In this document: positions 43,158-52,283 of the stretch, piece by piece | Layout: each line of letters opens with the position of its first letter | Position numbering within the stretch: the first letter of the stretch is position 1 | Source: Campylobacter lari subsp. lari | GTDB lineage: Bacteria > Campylobacterota > Campylobacteria > Campylobacterales > Campylobacteraceae | Assembly (NCBI RefSeq): GCF_013372185.1 | Contig: NZ_CP053830.1 | Coordinates: 558,001 to 622,000 of the forward strand | DNA length: 64,000 nucleotides | Direction: 5' to 3' | Program-made: the position numbers and the translations under genes | Notes under the pieces: model-generated | The model's input: the letters and a program-made list of their open reading frames with translations, nothing else | Told to the model about the DNA's origin: nothing | Database searches by the model: none

Positions 43158-43367
43158 CTATTTTATAAAAGGTTTTATAGATTTTGAAATTTCATCTAAA
43201 ACTTTTGCTTTTTCATAATTAATAAGCCAACTATTTACCCAGCCGGGTATAGAATTTGTTTGTCTCCAATTGGTTACGCCGGTATAGCTCATTTTAACCA
43301 TTTCAGAAAAATCTTTTTTGCTTAAACTGATTGATTTTAATTTATTCTCAAATTCATCATAATTCAT
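43158..43367 (-). CDS. HTH regulator of the late-region island
   Basis: A 69-residue DNA-binding protein: KDFSEMVKMSYTGVTNWRQ is a helix-turn-helix and PGWVNSWLINYEKAK follows, a form common in Campylobacter prophages. It diverges from the Rha gene; repeated AAAACAAAT/ATTTGTTTT sites between them are the likely operators. Confidence 0.8.
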   Translation of the reverse strand: MNYDEFENKLKSISLSKKDFSEMVKMSYTGVTNWRQTNSIPGWVNSWLINYEKAKVLDEISKSIKPFIK

Positions 43368-43434
43368 TTTAACACCTTTACAAATAAAATATTTATTATT
43401 TTACAAAAAAACAACTAAAATATTTATAAAATTA

Positions 43435-43494
43435 TTGACAATATAACTAAATAATGTTATAATTTACTCATAAAACAAATGATTTATTTGTTTT
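43435..43494 (+). promoter_or_regulatory. Rha promoter and operator
   Basis: TTGACA (43435-43440), 17-bp spacer and TATAAT (43458-43463). Just downstream is the inverted repeat AAAACAAAT-GATTT-ATTTGTTTT (43472-43494), followed by another AAAACAAA half-site at about 43501-43508, next to the ribosome site. A repressor bound there would block the promoter. Confidence 0.8.
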
Positions 43495-43515
43495 AAATCA
43501 AAACAAAGGGAAAAA

Positions 43516-44241
43516 ATGGAAAAATTAGCTGTAATTAATGGCGTAGGTGTAGAGTTGGAGGTAGCCAACGACCAAGTAACGACTACCTCTTTAAGTGTGG
43601 CGGCGGTTTTTAATAAACGCCACGATAATATTATAGCAAAAATTAATGAATTACCACAAGATGAGTTTAACGCCCTTAATTTTAAGGCGGTTGAATATAA
43701 AGATAAAAAAGGCGAGTTAAGACCTTGCTACAACCTAACTCGTGATGGTTTTTCTTTACTTGTTATGGGTTTTACAGGCGAAAAAGCCTATAAATTCAAA
43801 GTTGAGTTTATCAAAGCTTTTAATGAAATGGAAAAATGCTTAAAAAACTTAGAACAAGAGCAAATGCAAAAACTAGCTTTTAGACAAAGCTTAGGTTACA
43901 AATCTCAACTTAAACAGCAAAAGCTAAAATATGAAAATGAGATTAAAGCTTTAAAGTATGATTTAGAACATAAAAACGAGTTAAGCTTTAAAAGAAAACT
44001 TAGCGATGAAGAATTATTAGAGCTTAGGAAATTTCTAGCAAAAGATTATGAAATAGTTTGTTTTAAAAAATGGGAGTATATGTTATTTGCTGAAAGCATT
44101 TCAAGAAAAAACTATAAACTAGACAAAGCAAATGGTTTTTGTATTTATAAAAGTATAGAAGAAAAGTTTAATTCTAGGCTTGATTATTATAAACATTATG
44201 ATGAATATGAAGAAAAGTGGGGTAACTTATTAAGAAGGTAA
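43516..44241 (+). CDS. Rha-family phage regulatory protein
   Basis: A 241-residue protein. The N-terminal Rha domain (about 15-110) shows TTSLSVAAVFNKRHDNIIAKI, then YNLTRDGFSLLVMGFTGEKAYKFKVEFIKAFNEME. A coiled coil and a C-terminal domain follow. Rha proteins interfere with lytic growth when host integration factor is missing. Its strong regulated promoter suggests expression during lysogeny or a switch of the island. Confidence 0.88.
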   Translation: MEKLAVINGVGVELEVANDQVTTTSLSVAAVFNKRHDNIIAKINELPQDEFNALNFKAVEYKDKKGELRPCYNLTRDGFSLLVMGFTGEKAYKFKVEFIKAFNEMEKCLKNLEQEQMQKLAFRQSLGYKSQLKQQKLKYENEIKALKYDLEHKNELSFKRKLSDEELLELRKFLAKDYEIVCFKKWEYMLFAESISRKNYKLDKANGFCIYKSIEEKFNSRLDYYKHYDEYEEKWGNLLRR

Positions 44242-44282
44242 AAGTTTTTTAATTTATTTCAAAATATACTAGTTTTGAAATA

Positions 44283-44333
44283 GCCATTTTTGTCAAAATC
44301 TCCAAAAAATATCAAAGGAGATTTTAAAATGGC
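44283..44333 (+). promoter_or_regulatory. hairpin hiding the ribosome site and start codon of the major capsid gene
   Basis: GCCATTTT (44283-44290) and AAAATCTCC (44295-44303) pair without mismatch with GGAGATTTT (44317-44325) and AAAATGGC (44326-44333): 17 bp, one 4-base bulge, 13-base loop. Both the GGAG ribosome site and the ATG (44329) are in the stem. A further 9-bp inverted repeat lies just upstream at 44256-44281. Confidence 0.8.
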
Positions 44334-45345
44334 TTTGTCATCTATGGACTTTACCCCACCAGCAACACAAAATGTTAAATTAAAACCTAGTGTATATGAA
44401 AAGATTATACAAATAGGTGCAAGCGAGACACCACTTTTAAACAAAATAGGCACATCAAGTGTTACAAGCCCACTGTTACATTCTTGGCTTACAGACACAT
44501 TAGCAGATCCAAAGAAAAATGCTAATTTGGAATTAAGTAAATTTAATGGCGAAACAAAAAACACAACTCAAAAAACATCTAATGCAACACAAATTTTTAT
44601 TACAGAAGTTTCAGTTACCACAGCTTTAATGAAGGCTAAACAATATGGCGGTAATGAGATGGAATATCAAGTTGGTAAAAAGACAAAAGAGCATAAAAGA
44701 GATATAGAATATGCTTTGTTTGGATTAGGTCGTGATGATGATGCAAAAGTGTCAGTGTTTAAAGAGCATATTCAAGCGCAAAATGGCGTAAGTGGAGAAA
44801 TGGCAGGGTTGTTTCACTATATAGCAAAAGGACAAACAAACTTTAGAGATGGAAAAAGAGGCAATGTATTAGCATTTGATGAAGCAAAAGATTGGAGCGG
44901 AACTCCTAGCTTGCTTACTGAAGATAAATTAAGTCAAATTTTACAAAGCATTTGGGATAGTGGTGCCACACCTAAAGATGTATTTTTAGGAGCTAGTTTA
45001 AAACCGGCTATTAATAAACTCGCTACTAGGATTTTTGGAAATGAGAAAAATCTAGTTGGAAATGTTATGAGTCTTGAGACAGATTTTGGAACAATCAATT
45101 TTCACTTACATAGACTATTAAGCCCTAAATATGGATTAGGTGATGTTTTAATAGCAGGTGATTTTGAGTTTATGAAACACGGGCTTTACATTCCTACTTT
45201 TATTGAAGATGTACCTACTGATGCAACAGCAAAAGCAAAAAGATTTTACACTCAAAGCACATTAGAAGTAAGAAATGCTGATGCATTTGCTATAGGTGTT
45301 GGGCTTAGTAGTGTAGAAGGTGGAGCTTTAAAGCTTAAAAAATGA
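44329..45345 (+). CDS. major capsid protein (DUF5309 / SU10-type, HK97 fold)
   Basis: A 338-residue coat protein. The start MALSSMDFTPPATQN and the segments KIGTSSVTSPLLHSWLTDTLADP, KTSNATQIF and MEYQVGKKTKEHKRDIEYALF follow DUF5309 coat proteins. The frame opens at 44290, but GGAG fits the ATG at 44329. It is separated from scaffold by 7.5 kb, which is unusual, and its start is in a hairpin. Confidence 0.88.
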   Translation: MALSSMDFTPPATQNVKLKPSVYEKIIQIGASETPLLNKIGTSSVTSPLLHSWLTDTLADPKKNANLELSKFNGETKNTTQKTSNATQIFITEVSVTTALMKAKQYGGNEMEYQVGKKTKEHKRDIEYALFGLGRDDDAKVSVFKEHIQAQNGVSGEMAGLFHYIAKGQTNFRDGKRGNVLAFDEAKDWSGTPSLLTEDKLSQILQSIWDSGATPKDVFLGASLKPAINKLATRIFGNEKNLVGNVMSLETDFGTINFHLHRLLSPKYGLGDVLIAGDFEFMKHGLYIPTFIEDVPTDATAKAKRFYTQSTLEVRNADAFAIGVGLSSVEGGALKLKK

Positions 45346-45740
45346 AAAGTGTATTAGTTAGGGATATTATCTTAAAGAAAATGTCCAAAGAAAGAACTAG
45401 TGTTGATGATAAATTTATAAAAGCCTATATTATGGAGGCTTTTTATTATATTTGTGGCAAATGTGAGCCTAGCGTACTCACTAAAACCATAAGAGAAGAT
45501 GACCAAGTGGTCTTAAGAAACACTAGAAACAATGCATTTTTGATAGTCCCTGATGAGCCAAATTTTGAAGATGAACAAGAACATTTAATGATAGATGAAA
45601 GCCTTTGCTACGCTGTTATTAATTATGTATGTTTTTTGATGAGCAAAGGCGAAAATGTGATGTATTTAAAGCTTTGCAATGAAATTATCAATGATTATAT
45701 TAGTAACGATGGAAAGGAGCTTGAAAATGCACACTTGTGA
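45342..45740 (+). CDS. probable head-tail connector protein
   Basis: A 132-residue helical protein right after the coat gene (4 bp overlap), the usual place of adaptor proteins. The sequence (VDDKFIKAYIMEAFYYICGK and LCYAVINYVCFLMSKGE) has the composition of gp6/gp7-like adaptors. Assignment rests mainly on position. Confidence 0.55.
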   Translation: MKSVLVRDIILKKMSKERTSVDDKFIKAYIMEAFYYICGKCEPSVLTKTIREDDQVVLRNTRNNAFLIVPDEPNFEDEQEHLMIDESLCYAVINYVCFLMSKGENVMYLKLCNEIINDYISNDGKELENAHL

Positions 45741-45912
45741 TACATATAAAAAATTTATCAGAGCAAAGAGTTATGATGATTATGAAAAAAGTATTACAAA
45801 CTTAGATTTTATAGCTTATTTGGATACTAAAAAATGGCTTGAAGCAATGGATGATTTGTTGTTATTTTGCCAAAGAAGAATAAAAGATAGCGATTTTTAT
45901 ACAGGGGAGTAA
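45727..45912 (+). CDS. small virion protein, function unknown
   Basis: 61 residues from the ATG at 45727, which has AAAGGAG at good spacing; the frame extends upstream to 45679. Reads MHTCDTYKKFIRAKSYDDY; helical and charged. Overlaps the connector gene by 14 bp. Confidence 0.6.
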   Translation: MHTCDTYKKFIRAKSYDDYEKSITNLDFIAYLDTKKWLEAMDDLLLFCQRRIKDSDFYTGE

Positions 45913-45913
45913 A

Positions 45914-48900
45914 ATGGTAAGTTTGGCTGAATTGAAAACAGGCAAAGAAAAGCTAGAATTAATTAATCAAATTTTATTAAGAATTGATACTATAGCTAGA
46001 GCTTTAGACAATACAAGACTTGATGAAATTGTCGGTTTAAAAGAGAGCGTGAATTCTTTACACGAACAAACACTAGAACTAAAACAAGAAGTTTTAACAA
46101 TGTATACTAGTTTTAGTGAAAATAAAAAAGATTTTGATACTAAATTTTCTAGTGTTAATGAAAAATTTAGCATTATGCAAGAGCGTTTTAGTTTTATAGA
46201 GCAAGTTTATAATGATTTTTCAAGTTCTAAAGAAGAACTTGAGTTTATAAAAGGCTTTATAGAAGAAAATAAACCTGTATTTGAAAGCTTAAAAGATGAT
46301 TTATCTAAATATGAAAGTATGAAGATAGATCTAGAAGTCATTATCACAGAAGCTACAAATAATACAAAATTATCAAAAGAATATTTTGAATTAAGCTCAA
46401 AAATAAAAGATGATATTTTAAGAGAATTAGAACATTGTAAAGATTTGGTGCAAGAGTTAAACTATAGTGCTGATGAGCTTAGGGGACTAAAGCCAGAGCT
46501 TTTGCAGATAAAAAAAGAAGTAAACGAGCTTTCATCGCAAGCTAGTAAAGTAGTTTTAGATGCAAGCGAAATTATAAAAAATAAAATAAATACTATCTTT
46601 TTTGAAAATCAAAGATTAAATCAAGAAATGATAGATAGTGTCAAAAAATTAGAGGAAATAAAATATGATATTGGCATAAAGTATAAAGAAATAATACAAG
46701 CTTATAATCTTTTACTAGAAACCAAAGAGAGTTTAGAAGAGTTAAAAGAAGTTATTGCTTTATACAAAGAATTTGAAAACGACATTAAATCATATTCAGA
46801 GCTTATAAAAAATTTCAAAGAACAAATTGCGAATTTAGAAAGTGATTTAGAAAATAAAGCACAAGGTTTACACGAAGCTTTAGAAGCAAAAGGTGAACAA
46901 GTAATCTCATCCATAGAAACAGCAAAAAATGAAGCTATTGTTAAATTTGATGAGCTTGTTGCAAAATGTGAAGGATATAAAATACATTTTGAGCAAAGTT
47001 ATGATAGGTTTAATCAAAGAGCTTTAATAGCTAATGAAGATTTGGGGAGACTAGCAGAAGTTGCTAAAAAAGAGCTAGGCAATGACAAGTTAATCTATGA
47101 GACAGAATTAAAAGCTTTGCGTGATAGCACTATCGAAGCTATGAATGATATCTATCAAAAAATGTGCGATGATGCAACAGGTATAGTTTCCAATATAGAA
47201 GAAAGAGAAAGTAATTTTAGAGAATATATAGAAACATCAAAAGCTTTGATTGATAATTTAACTCAAATTTTTATCACTACTTATCAAGGGTATAAAAATG
47301 AATTTGATGTTTTTGTAAATAATCATTTGCAAAATTTACATACTCAAAAAGAAGAATATAAACAAGAACTTGATGTAAAAAAAGAAGAATGTAAAGTCGA
47401 ACTTGATGCAAAAAAAGATGAGTGTTTGGAAGAGATAGATGCAAAGGCTATTGATTATGATATAGTGAGTATAAAAGAAGAGCTAGAATATATACTTTCT
47501 TTACTTGAAAAAGATGAAGAGCTAACAAATAAAGAAGAGAGTATAAAAAATTTAGAAGATGAAATAAAAAATAAAGAAGAAATTATAAAGGATTTAGAAG
47601 AAAAAATAGAACAAGGCTTATCTCAAGAGCCACCTCAAGATGTTAGTAACTTAGAAAATCAAAAAGAACAAATAGAAGAAGAACTCAAGCAAGCTCAAGA
47701 GGAATTAACACAAAAAAAGAACGAATTAGAGCAAATTTTAGAAGATAAAAGTTTGGTTGATTTAAAGACTTTAAATGAAGCTCTTGCTTTAAAGATAAAC
47801 AAAAATGGCGATGAAAGTATAAATGGAATAAAAACATTTACAGAAAATGCAGTATTTAATAAAGAGGTGCAAGTTAAAGGAGCGTTAAGAGCTTTACTTG
47901 ATTTGATAATAACTAGAAATCTAAGTGTAACTGGCACTACTACTTTGAATGGAAATACCACAACGAAAGTTTTTACAGCCACAGAAAATGCAGTATTTAA
48001 CAAAGAGGTGCAAGTTAAAGGAGCGTTAAGAGCTTTACTTGATTTGATAATAACTAGAAATCTAAGTGTAACTGGCACTACTACTTTGAATGGAAATACC
48101 ACAACGAAAGTTTTTACAGCCACAGAAAATGCAGTATTTAACAAAGAGGTGCAAGTTAAAGGAGCGTTAAGAGCTTTACTTGATTTGATAATAACTAGAA
48201 ATCTAAGTGTAACTGGCACTACTACTTTGAATGGAAATACCACAACGAAAGTTTTTACAGCCACAGAAAATGCAGTATTTAACAAAGAGGTGCAAGTTAA
48301 AGGAGCGTTAAGAGCTTTACTTGATTTGATAATAACTAGAAATCTAAGTGTAACTGGCACTACTACTTTGAATGGAAATACCACAACGAAAGTTTTTACA
48401 GCCACAGAAAATGCAGTATTTAACAAAGAGGTGCAAGTTAAAGGAGCGTTAAGAGCTTTACTTGATTTGATAATAACTAGAAATCTAAGTGTAACTGGCA
48501 CTACTACTTTGAATAATACTCTAACCGCAAATGGAACTACTAATTTAAATGGAAATACTACTTTTAAGCTTATTCCAAATTGTGCAGTTAATCCAACAGC
48601 TGATAATCATTTAGCTAGAAAGTGGTATGTAGATTATGGTGGTGGTATTAAAAATTTAGGAACAGTAGGTTCAACAAACATAGACTTAAGACAAGCTCAA
48701 CATTTTATTTTAACAGCAAATGCAAATACAGAGTTGGGCATAGCTAATTGGGGCGGGGCAGGTAAAAGTGGAACCATAACCATAAATAATTGTCAAAACA
48801 TAAAATCTTTTAAAGCACCATTTAAATTTAGAATAGCACAAAGTGGTTTTAGTGGAACTGAGACCTTTGCTTATTTTTGTATAGCAGCAAATAACATCAG

Positions 48901-48916
48901 ATTAGTAAGGTCTTAA
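45914..48916 (+). CDS. tail stalk/fibre protein with 47-residue tandem repeats
   Basis: A 1000-residue protein. Residues 1-610 are nearly continuous coiled coil, suited to a trimeric stalk. Residues 644-867 contain 4.8 nearly identical 47-residue repeats, each with ALRALLDLIITRNLSVTG and TTTLNGNTTTKVF. The C-terminal 120 residues (WYVDYGGGIKN to the end) are likely the tip. It is the prime candidate for host attachment; repeat number may vary between isolates. Confidence 0.8.
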   Translation: MVSLAELKTGKEKLELINQILLRIDTIARALDNTRLDEIVGLKESVNSLHEQTLELKQEVLTMYTSFSENKKDFDTKFSSVNEKFSIMQERFSFIEQVYNDFSSSKEELEFIKGFIEENKPVFESLKDDLSKYESMKIDLEVIITEATNNTKLSKEYFELSSKIKDDILRELEHCKDLVQELNYSADELRGLKPELLQIKKEVNELSSQASKVVLDASEIIKNKINTIFFENQRLNQEMIDSVKKLEEIKYDIGIKYKEIIQAYNLLLETKESLEELKEVIALYKEFENDIKSYSELIKNFKEQIANLESDLENKAQGLHEALEAKGEQVISSIETAKNEAIVKFDELVAKCEGYKIHFEQSYDRFNQRALIANEDLGRLAEVAKKELGNDKLIYETELKALRDSTIEAMNDIYQKMCDDATGIVSNIEERESNFREYIETSKALIDNLTQIFITTYQGYKNEFDVFVNNHLQNLHTQKEEYKQELDVKKEECKVELDAKKDECLEEIDAKAIDYDIVSIKEELEYILSLLEKDEELTNKEESIKNLEDEIKNKEEIIKDLEEKIEQGLSQEPPQDVSNLENQKEQIEEELKQAQEELTQKKNELEQILEDKSLVDLKTLNEALALKINKNGDESINGIKTFTENAVFNKEVQVKGALRALLDLIITRNLSVTGTTTLNGNTTTKVFTATENAVFNKEVQVKGALRALLDLIITRNLSVTGTTTLNGNTTTKVFTATENAVFNKEVQVKGALRALLDLIITRNLSVTGTTTLNGNTTTKVFTATENAVFNKEVQVKGALRALLDLIITRNLSVTGTTTLNGNTTTKVFTATENAVFNKEVQVKGALRALLDLIITRNLSVTGTTTLNNTLTANGTTNLNGNTTFKLIPNCAVNPTADNHLARKWYVDYGGGIKNLGTVGSTNIDLRQAQHFILTANANTELGIANWGGAGKSGTITINNCQNIKSFKAPFKFRIAQSGFSGTETFAYFCIAANNIRLVRS
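47843..48514 (+). repeat. 141-bp tandem repeat in the fibre gene (4.8 copies)
   Basis: Copies begin at 47843, 47984, 48125, 48266 and 48407; the last is cut near 48514. Copies are almost base-identical (AAT versus AAC near the start of copy 1). In-frame 47-codon units mean copy number can change by recombination without breaking the frame. Confidence 0.95.
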
Positions 48917-48917
48917 T

Positions 48918-49367
48918 ATGAATACTCTAATGCTTGCAAATTCAATATTTCAAGTTAATTTACCTCCAGAACTTGGCGGAGGTGTGGCTAATTATAATTA
49001 TATGTTTAGTTTAAATAATCTAGTAAGGCCTAATGAATATGTTGTGCCTGCTAATTTAGCAAATAAAGAAGTTTTAGTTGTAGGAGAAGTTTGGACTGCA
49101 AACAACATGAATAATAAAACTTCAGCAAATTCTATTGATATAACTTGGAATAATTATGCTAATTCGCATCGTTTTTATGGTCCATCAAGATCATACACAG
49201 CTAATAAAAAAATACCCGTAAAAGCAAAAATAAAATTTGGCGCTATAAACTCAAATAAAATTAGATTTTCTTCATATCAAACAGGTAGTCACAACGCATA
49301 TGCAGGATGGGATACTAGCGATTGTAGTTTGCAATGTCGTGGAAACTTGACATTTTATTATAACTAA
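48918..49367 (+). CDS. probable tail-tip / receptor-binding accessory protein
   Basis: A 149-residue Asn/Tyr-rich beta protein (PPELGGGVANYNYMFSLNN, NSHRFYGPSRSYTANKK) with two cysteines near the end. It follows the fibre gene by 1 bp and precedes a DUF4376 protein. Composition is typical of distal tail proteins; no family named. Confidence 0.55.
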   Translation: MNTLMLANSIFQVNLPPELGGGVANYNYMFSLNNLVRPNEYVVPANLANKEVLVVGEVWTANNMNNKTSANSIDITWNNYANSHRFYGPSRSYTANKKIPVKAKIKFGAINSNKIRFSSYQTGSHNAYAGWDTSDCSLQCRGNLTFYYN

Positions 49368-49376
49368 GGAGGAAAG

Positions 49377-50012
49377 ATGTTTTACAAGATAGATGATAAG
49401 GCTTTTTTTAATGAAGATGTGTATTTAAAAAAAGTTATTATTAAAGTAGATGAGGAAGAATTAGAAGGAGAAGATACTTATTTTTTAAGTAAATTAAATG
49501 ATGATGAGCTTAAAGCTCTTGGTTTTGCTAGAGTGAGTGAGCAAGAATTGCCAAGTTTTGATGAAAAAAGCCAAGAGCTTGTTAGAAAAGAAGAATTTGA
49601 TGAGCTAAGTAATATCTTTCATATAAAATATGAAGTACGCCAAAAAAGCTTAGAAGAACTAAAAACAATTAAGCTTGATGAAATAAGAGCTAAAAGAGAT
49701 GAAGCTTTAGAAAGTGGACTTGTTTATAATGAGCATACTTTCCAAACAAGAGAAAAAGATAAGCTTAATATCAATGGAGCTGTAACTAATTTAATGCTTG
49801 ATATGCAAAGTAAAGCTAACTCAATTTCTGAAATCATTTGGATTGATATCAATGATGAAAAAGTAACTTTTACACCACAAGATTTTTTAAAATTTGCTTC
49901 AATGGTGGCTTTTCATACCCAAGAAATTACCTTTAAAGCAAATGAATTAAAAGAAAGAATAGAGCAAGCTAAATCTGAGCAAGATTTAGAAGCTATTGTT
50001 TGGGAGGATTAA
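49377..50012 (+). CDS. DUF4376-containing tail fibre accessory protein
   Basis: A 211-residue protein. The second half (IRAKRDEALESGLVYNEHTFQTREKDKLNINGA and TFTPQDFLKFASMVAFHTQEI, in parts) is a clear DUF4376 domain, frequent in fibre or fibre-assembly proteins. AAGGAGGAAAG precedes the ATG. Confidence 0.8.
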   Translation: MFYKIDDKAFFNEDVYLKKVIIKVDEEELEGEDTYFLSKLNDDELKALGFARVSEQELPSFDEKSQELVRKEEFDELSNIFHIKYEVRQKSLEELKTIKLDEIRAKRDEALESGLVYNEHTFQTREKDKLNINGAVTNLMLDMQSKANSISEIIWIDINDEKVTFTPQDFLKFASMVAFHTQEITFKANELKERIEQAKSEQDLEAIVWED

Positions 50013-50013
50013 T

Positions 50014-50511
50014 ATGTCTCATTTAGAAAATTCAGCCAATATAGCTTTATTTGGAGGTTCTTTTATCTTAGCTTTTTTCTTTCAGTTTTTAGCATATACT
50101 GGTATTAAAGAAGCTCAAGCTTTTACTTTGTTTATTATTTTTATATTTTCAGCAATAGTAGGTTTTTGCAGAACTTTAGCTTTAAATGAGAGTACTAAAG
50201 TTTATACCTTTTCTGATCTTTTGTCAAAGTTTTTAATGTTAGGAATACCTTTTATGTTTGCTTTGGGTGCAAAGCAAATAGATGCTTTATATTATTTTGT
50301 AGATTATAGTTTTAGCTTCTTGATTTTAGGAGAAATCCTTTCTGTAATGATTAATATTCAATGTATAAAAACAAGAAAGGCAATAGCTGAAGTAGACATT
50401 TACAATATTGCAGTTGAGAAAATAAAGAATTTTTCAAGCGGTTTTTTAAAAACAAATACTTATATAAAAGAAGAAGAAAAGGGTAGGCAAGATGATAAGA
50501 AAAACACTTAA
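50014..50511 (+). CDS. probable holin
   Basis: 165 residues from the ATG at 50014 (GGAGGA upstream). Three or four membrane helices (about 12-30, 38-56, 70-88, 95-112) and a basic tail, resembling phage holin families with three or more helices. It lies before the DUF1353 and lysis genes. Holin function is inferred from size, topology and place. Confidence 0.6.
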   Translation: MSHLENSANIALFGGSFILAFFFQFLAYTGIKEAQAFTLFIIFIFSAIVGFCRTLALNESTKVYTFSDLLSKFLMLGIPFMFALGAKQIDALYYFVDYSFSFLILGEILSVMINIQCIKTRKAIAEVDIYNIAVEKIKNFSSGFLKTNTYIKEEEKGRQDDKKNT

Positions 50512-50866
50512 AAGGGTTATAGTTAAACCTTTTGGTAAAGATAGATTTGAAGTTGTAAAAGAATTTGAAGTTAGTTTGTGTGGTTTAAATTTTATCGTGC
50601 CAAAAGGCTTTATTAGTGATGGTGCTTCAGTGCCACGCATTTTTTGGAGTATTTATCCTCCATATAAAAGTGAGTATTTTAGTGCTAGCATCGTGCATGA
50701 TTATTTATGCCAAAAAGCATATTCAAAAGATGATTATAAGTTAGCAGATAAAGTTTTAAAAGAAGCTATGAGTGAGCTTGGTTGCTCTAAAGTAAAGACT
50801 TTTATTTTTTATCATGCGTGTAATACATTCCATGTGGTTAAATGTTTTTTGAAAGGAATAAAATGA
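50492..50866 (+). CDS. DUF1353-family phage protein
   Basis: A 124-residue protein with FIVPKGFISDGASVPRIFW and ASIVHDYLCQ, the DUF1353 signature (His-Asp pair conserved). Found in many tailed phages near lysis and tail genes; enzymatic role unproven. Overlaps the holin gene by 20 bp and the next gene by 4 bp. Confidence 0.88.
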   Translation: MIRKTLKRVIVKPFGKDRFEVVKEFEVSLCGLNFIVPKGFISDGASVPRIFWSIYPPYKSEYFSASIVHDYLCQKAYSKDDYKLADKVLKEAMSELGCSKVKTFIFYHACNTFHVVKCFLKGIK

Positions 50867-52266
50867 GTTTAGAACAAGTTATTCAAACACAAAATGAAAG
50901 CTTAAATGAGCTTAAAAACAAAATGGAAAAATTGGTGCAATTTTATGAAAATGGTAAGATAGATAAAGAAGAATTGATAAAAATCATAAATGAAGAGCTA
51001 GATAAGATAAATCTAGATGATAGTATAAAAGATGGTATTTTATCTTATATTACAGAAAATCAAGCTAGTTTAAAAGGCGAAAAAGGCGATGCATTTACTT
51101 ATGAAGATTTTACGCCTGAGCAACTTCAAAGTTTAAAAGGCGATAGTGGGGCCAAAGGAGAAGATGGAAAAAGTGCTTATGAACTTTGGCTTAACAAAGA
51201 AGGTAATGCGGGAAAAAGTGAAGATGAGTTTTTAGCTTCTTTAAAGGGTGAAAAAGGAGACAAAGGCGAAGCAGGGGAGCAAGGAGCCAAAGGTGAAAAA
51301 GGAGATAAAGGTGATAGTATATCTAAAGAAGATCTAAAGCCCATAGTAAAAGAAGTTGTAGATGAATTAGGTATCTCAAATGGTGGTATAGTGGGTGAAG
51401 ATGGTCAGGTAATAACAGATGATAAGCTAAAAGAAGTTATAAGCAGTGTTACTATGCCTTTTCTTGAAGAAAATATTATAAAAATTTCAACCATAGAAAA
51501 CAATTGTTTGAGTACTTTTTTAAATGCTATGCAAAACAATGCATTGATGTGTAATATTGCAAACACTCCTCCACCTGAAAAAATTGGAAACTACGTAGGA
51601 TATGAAAAAGGCTTTATATGGGTTGATAAAAGTACTACTCCAAATACATTTTATGTAAGTAATTTAACTGAATGGGTAAAAGTCGAACTTTCAAAAGAAA
51701 TACCAATAAATAAGCTATCTTTTAAGGTTTCAAGAAATAATGTAGCTACAACTTACTCAGCTTGTTGTGTTTCTAATTTTGGTCTTATTGATATAAATGC
51801 AAATGCAATATTTGCTAAGGAAGCTAATATTGCTACAAGTCCAAATGGAAGTGTTGTTTTTGAAATAAATGGAAAAGATTATACGGCTACTATATCAAGC
51901 ACTATACCACTTTATGGAACAGGCTATACATACAATATTTTTCAAGCTAACAATAAATCTTTACTAAGTGGTGCCTTAACAAATGATGGAATTTATGAAT
52001 ATACACTTATATTTGATCAACCTTTGCCAGCAAATATTATAGGTTTTGGATTGCGTCCTTATGGGAATGTTGTTAGCAGAGATTGGACTCCTAAGATGAT
52101 TTTAGAAGCTTTTTCAAATGGTATCTTAGAACCTATGAGCAGATTAGAAAAAATCGCAAAGACTAATGCAGAAGTTTCTAAAAAAGGCATATATGCAATA
52201 GATATTAGAACAGGTGATGATATTTCTAAAGATGTAACATCATACTCACAATGGAACATAAAATAA
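50863..52266 (+). CDS. collagen-like tail fibre protein
   Basis: 467 residues from the ATG at 50863 (AAAGGA upstream, overlapping the previous stop). An N-terminal coiled coil (about 1-65) is followed by interrupted GXY triplets (about 73-150: GEKGDKGEAGEQGAKGEKGD and others), then a beta-rich C-terminal part (about 200-467). Phage GXY segments form collagen-like triple helices in fibres. A second adhesin beside the repeat-containing stalk. Confidence 0.8.
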   Translation: MSLEQVIQTQNESLNELKNKMEKLVQFYENGKIDKEELIKIINEELDKINLDDSIKDGILSYITENQASLKGEKGDAFTYEDFTPEQLQSLKGDSGAKGEDGKSAYELWLNKEGNAGKSEDEFLASLKGEKGDKGEAGEQGAKGEKGDKGDSISKEDLKPIVKEVVDELGISNGGIVGEDGQVITDDKLKEVISSVTMPFLEENIIKISTIENNCLSTFLNAMQNNALMCNIANTPPPEKIGNYVGYEKGFIWVDKSTTPNTFYVSNLTEWVKVELSKEIPINKLSFKVSRNNVATTYSACCVSNFGLIDINANAIFAKEANIATSPNGSVVFEINGKDYTATISSTIPLYGTGYTYNIFQANNKSLLSGALTNDGIYEYTLIFDQPLPANIIGFGLRPYGNVVSRDWTPKMILEAFSNGILEPMSRLEKIAKTNAEVSKKGIYAIDIRTGDDISKDVTSYSQWNIK

Positions 52267-52283
52267 ATCAAAAAGGAGAATAA

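Noticed and set aside
47695-48501. 268-codon minus-strand frame across the fibre repeats
   Set aside because: It is an antisense shadow produced by the 141-bp repeats having no stops in that frame; no ribosome site, and the plus frame is clearly coding.
47843-48514. Diversity-generating retroelement target in the fibre gene
   Set aside because: No reverse transcriptase or template repeat in the window, and the copies are uniform rather than adenine-varied.
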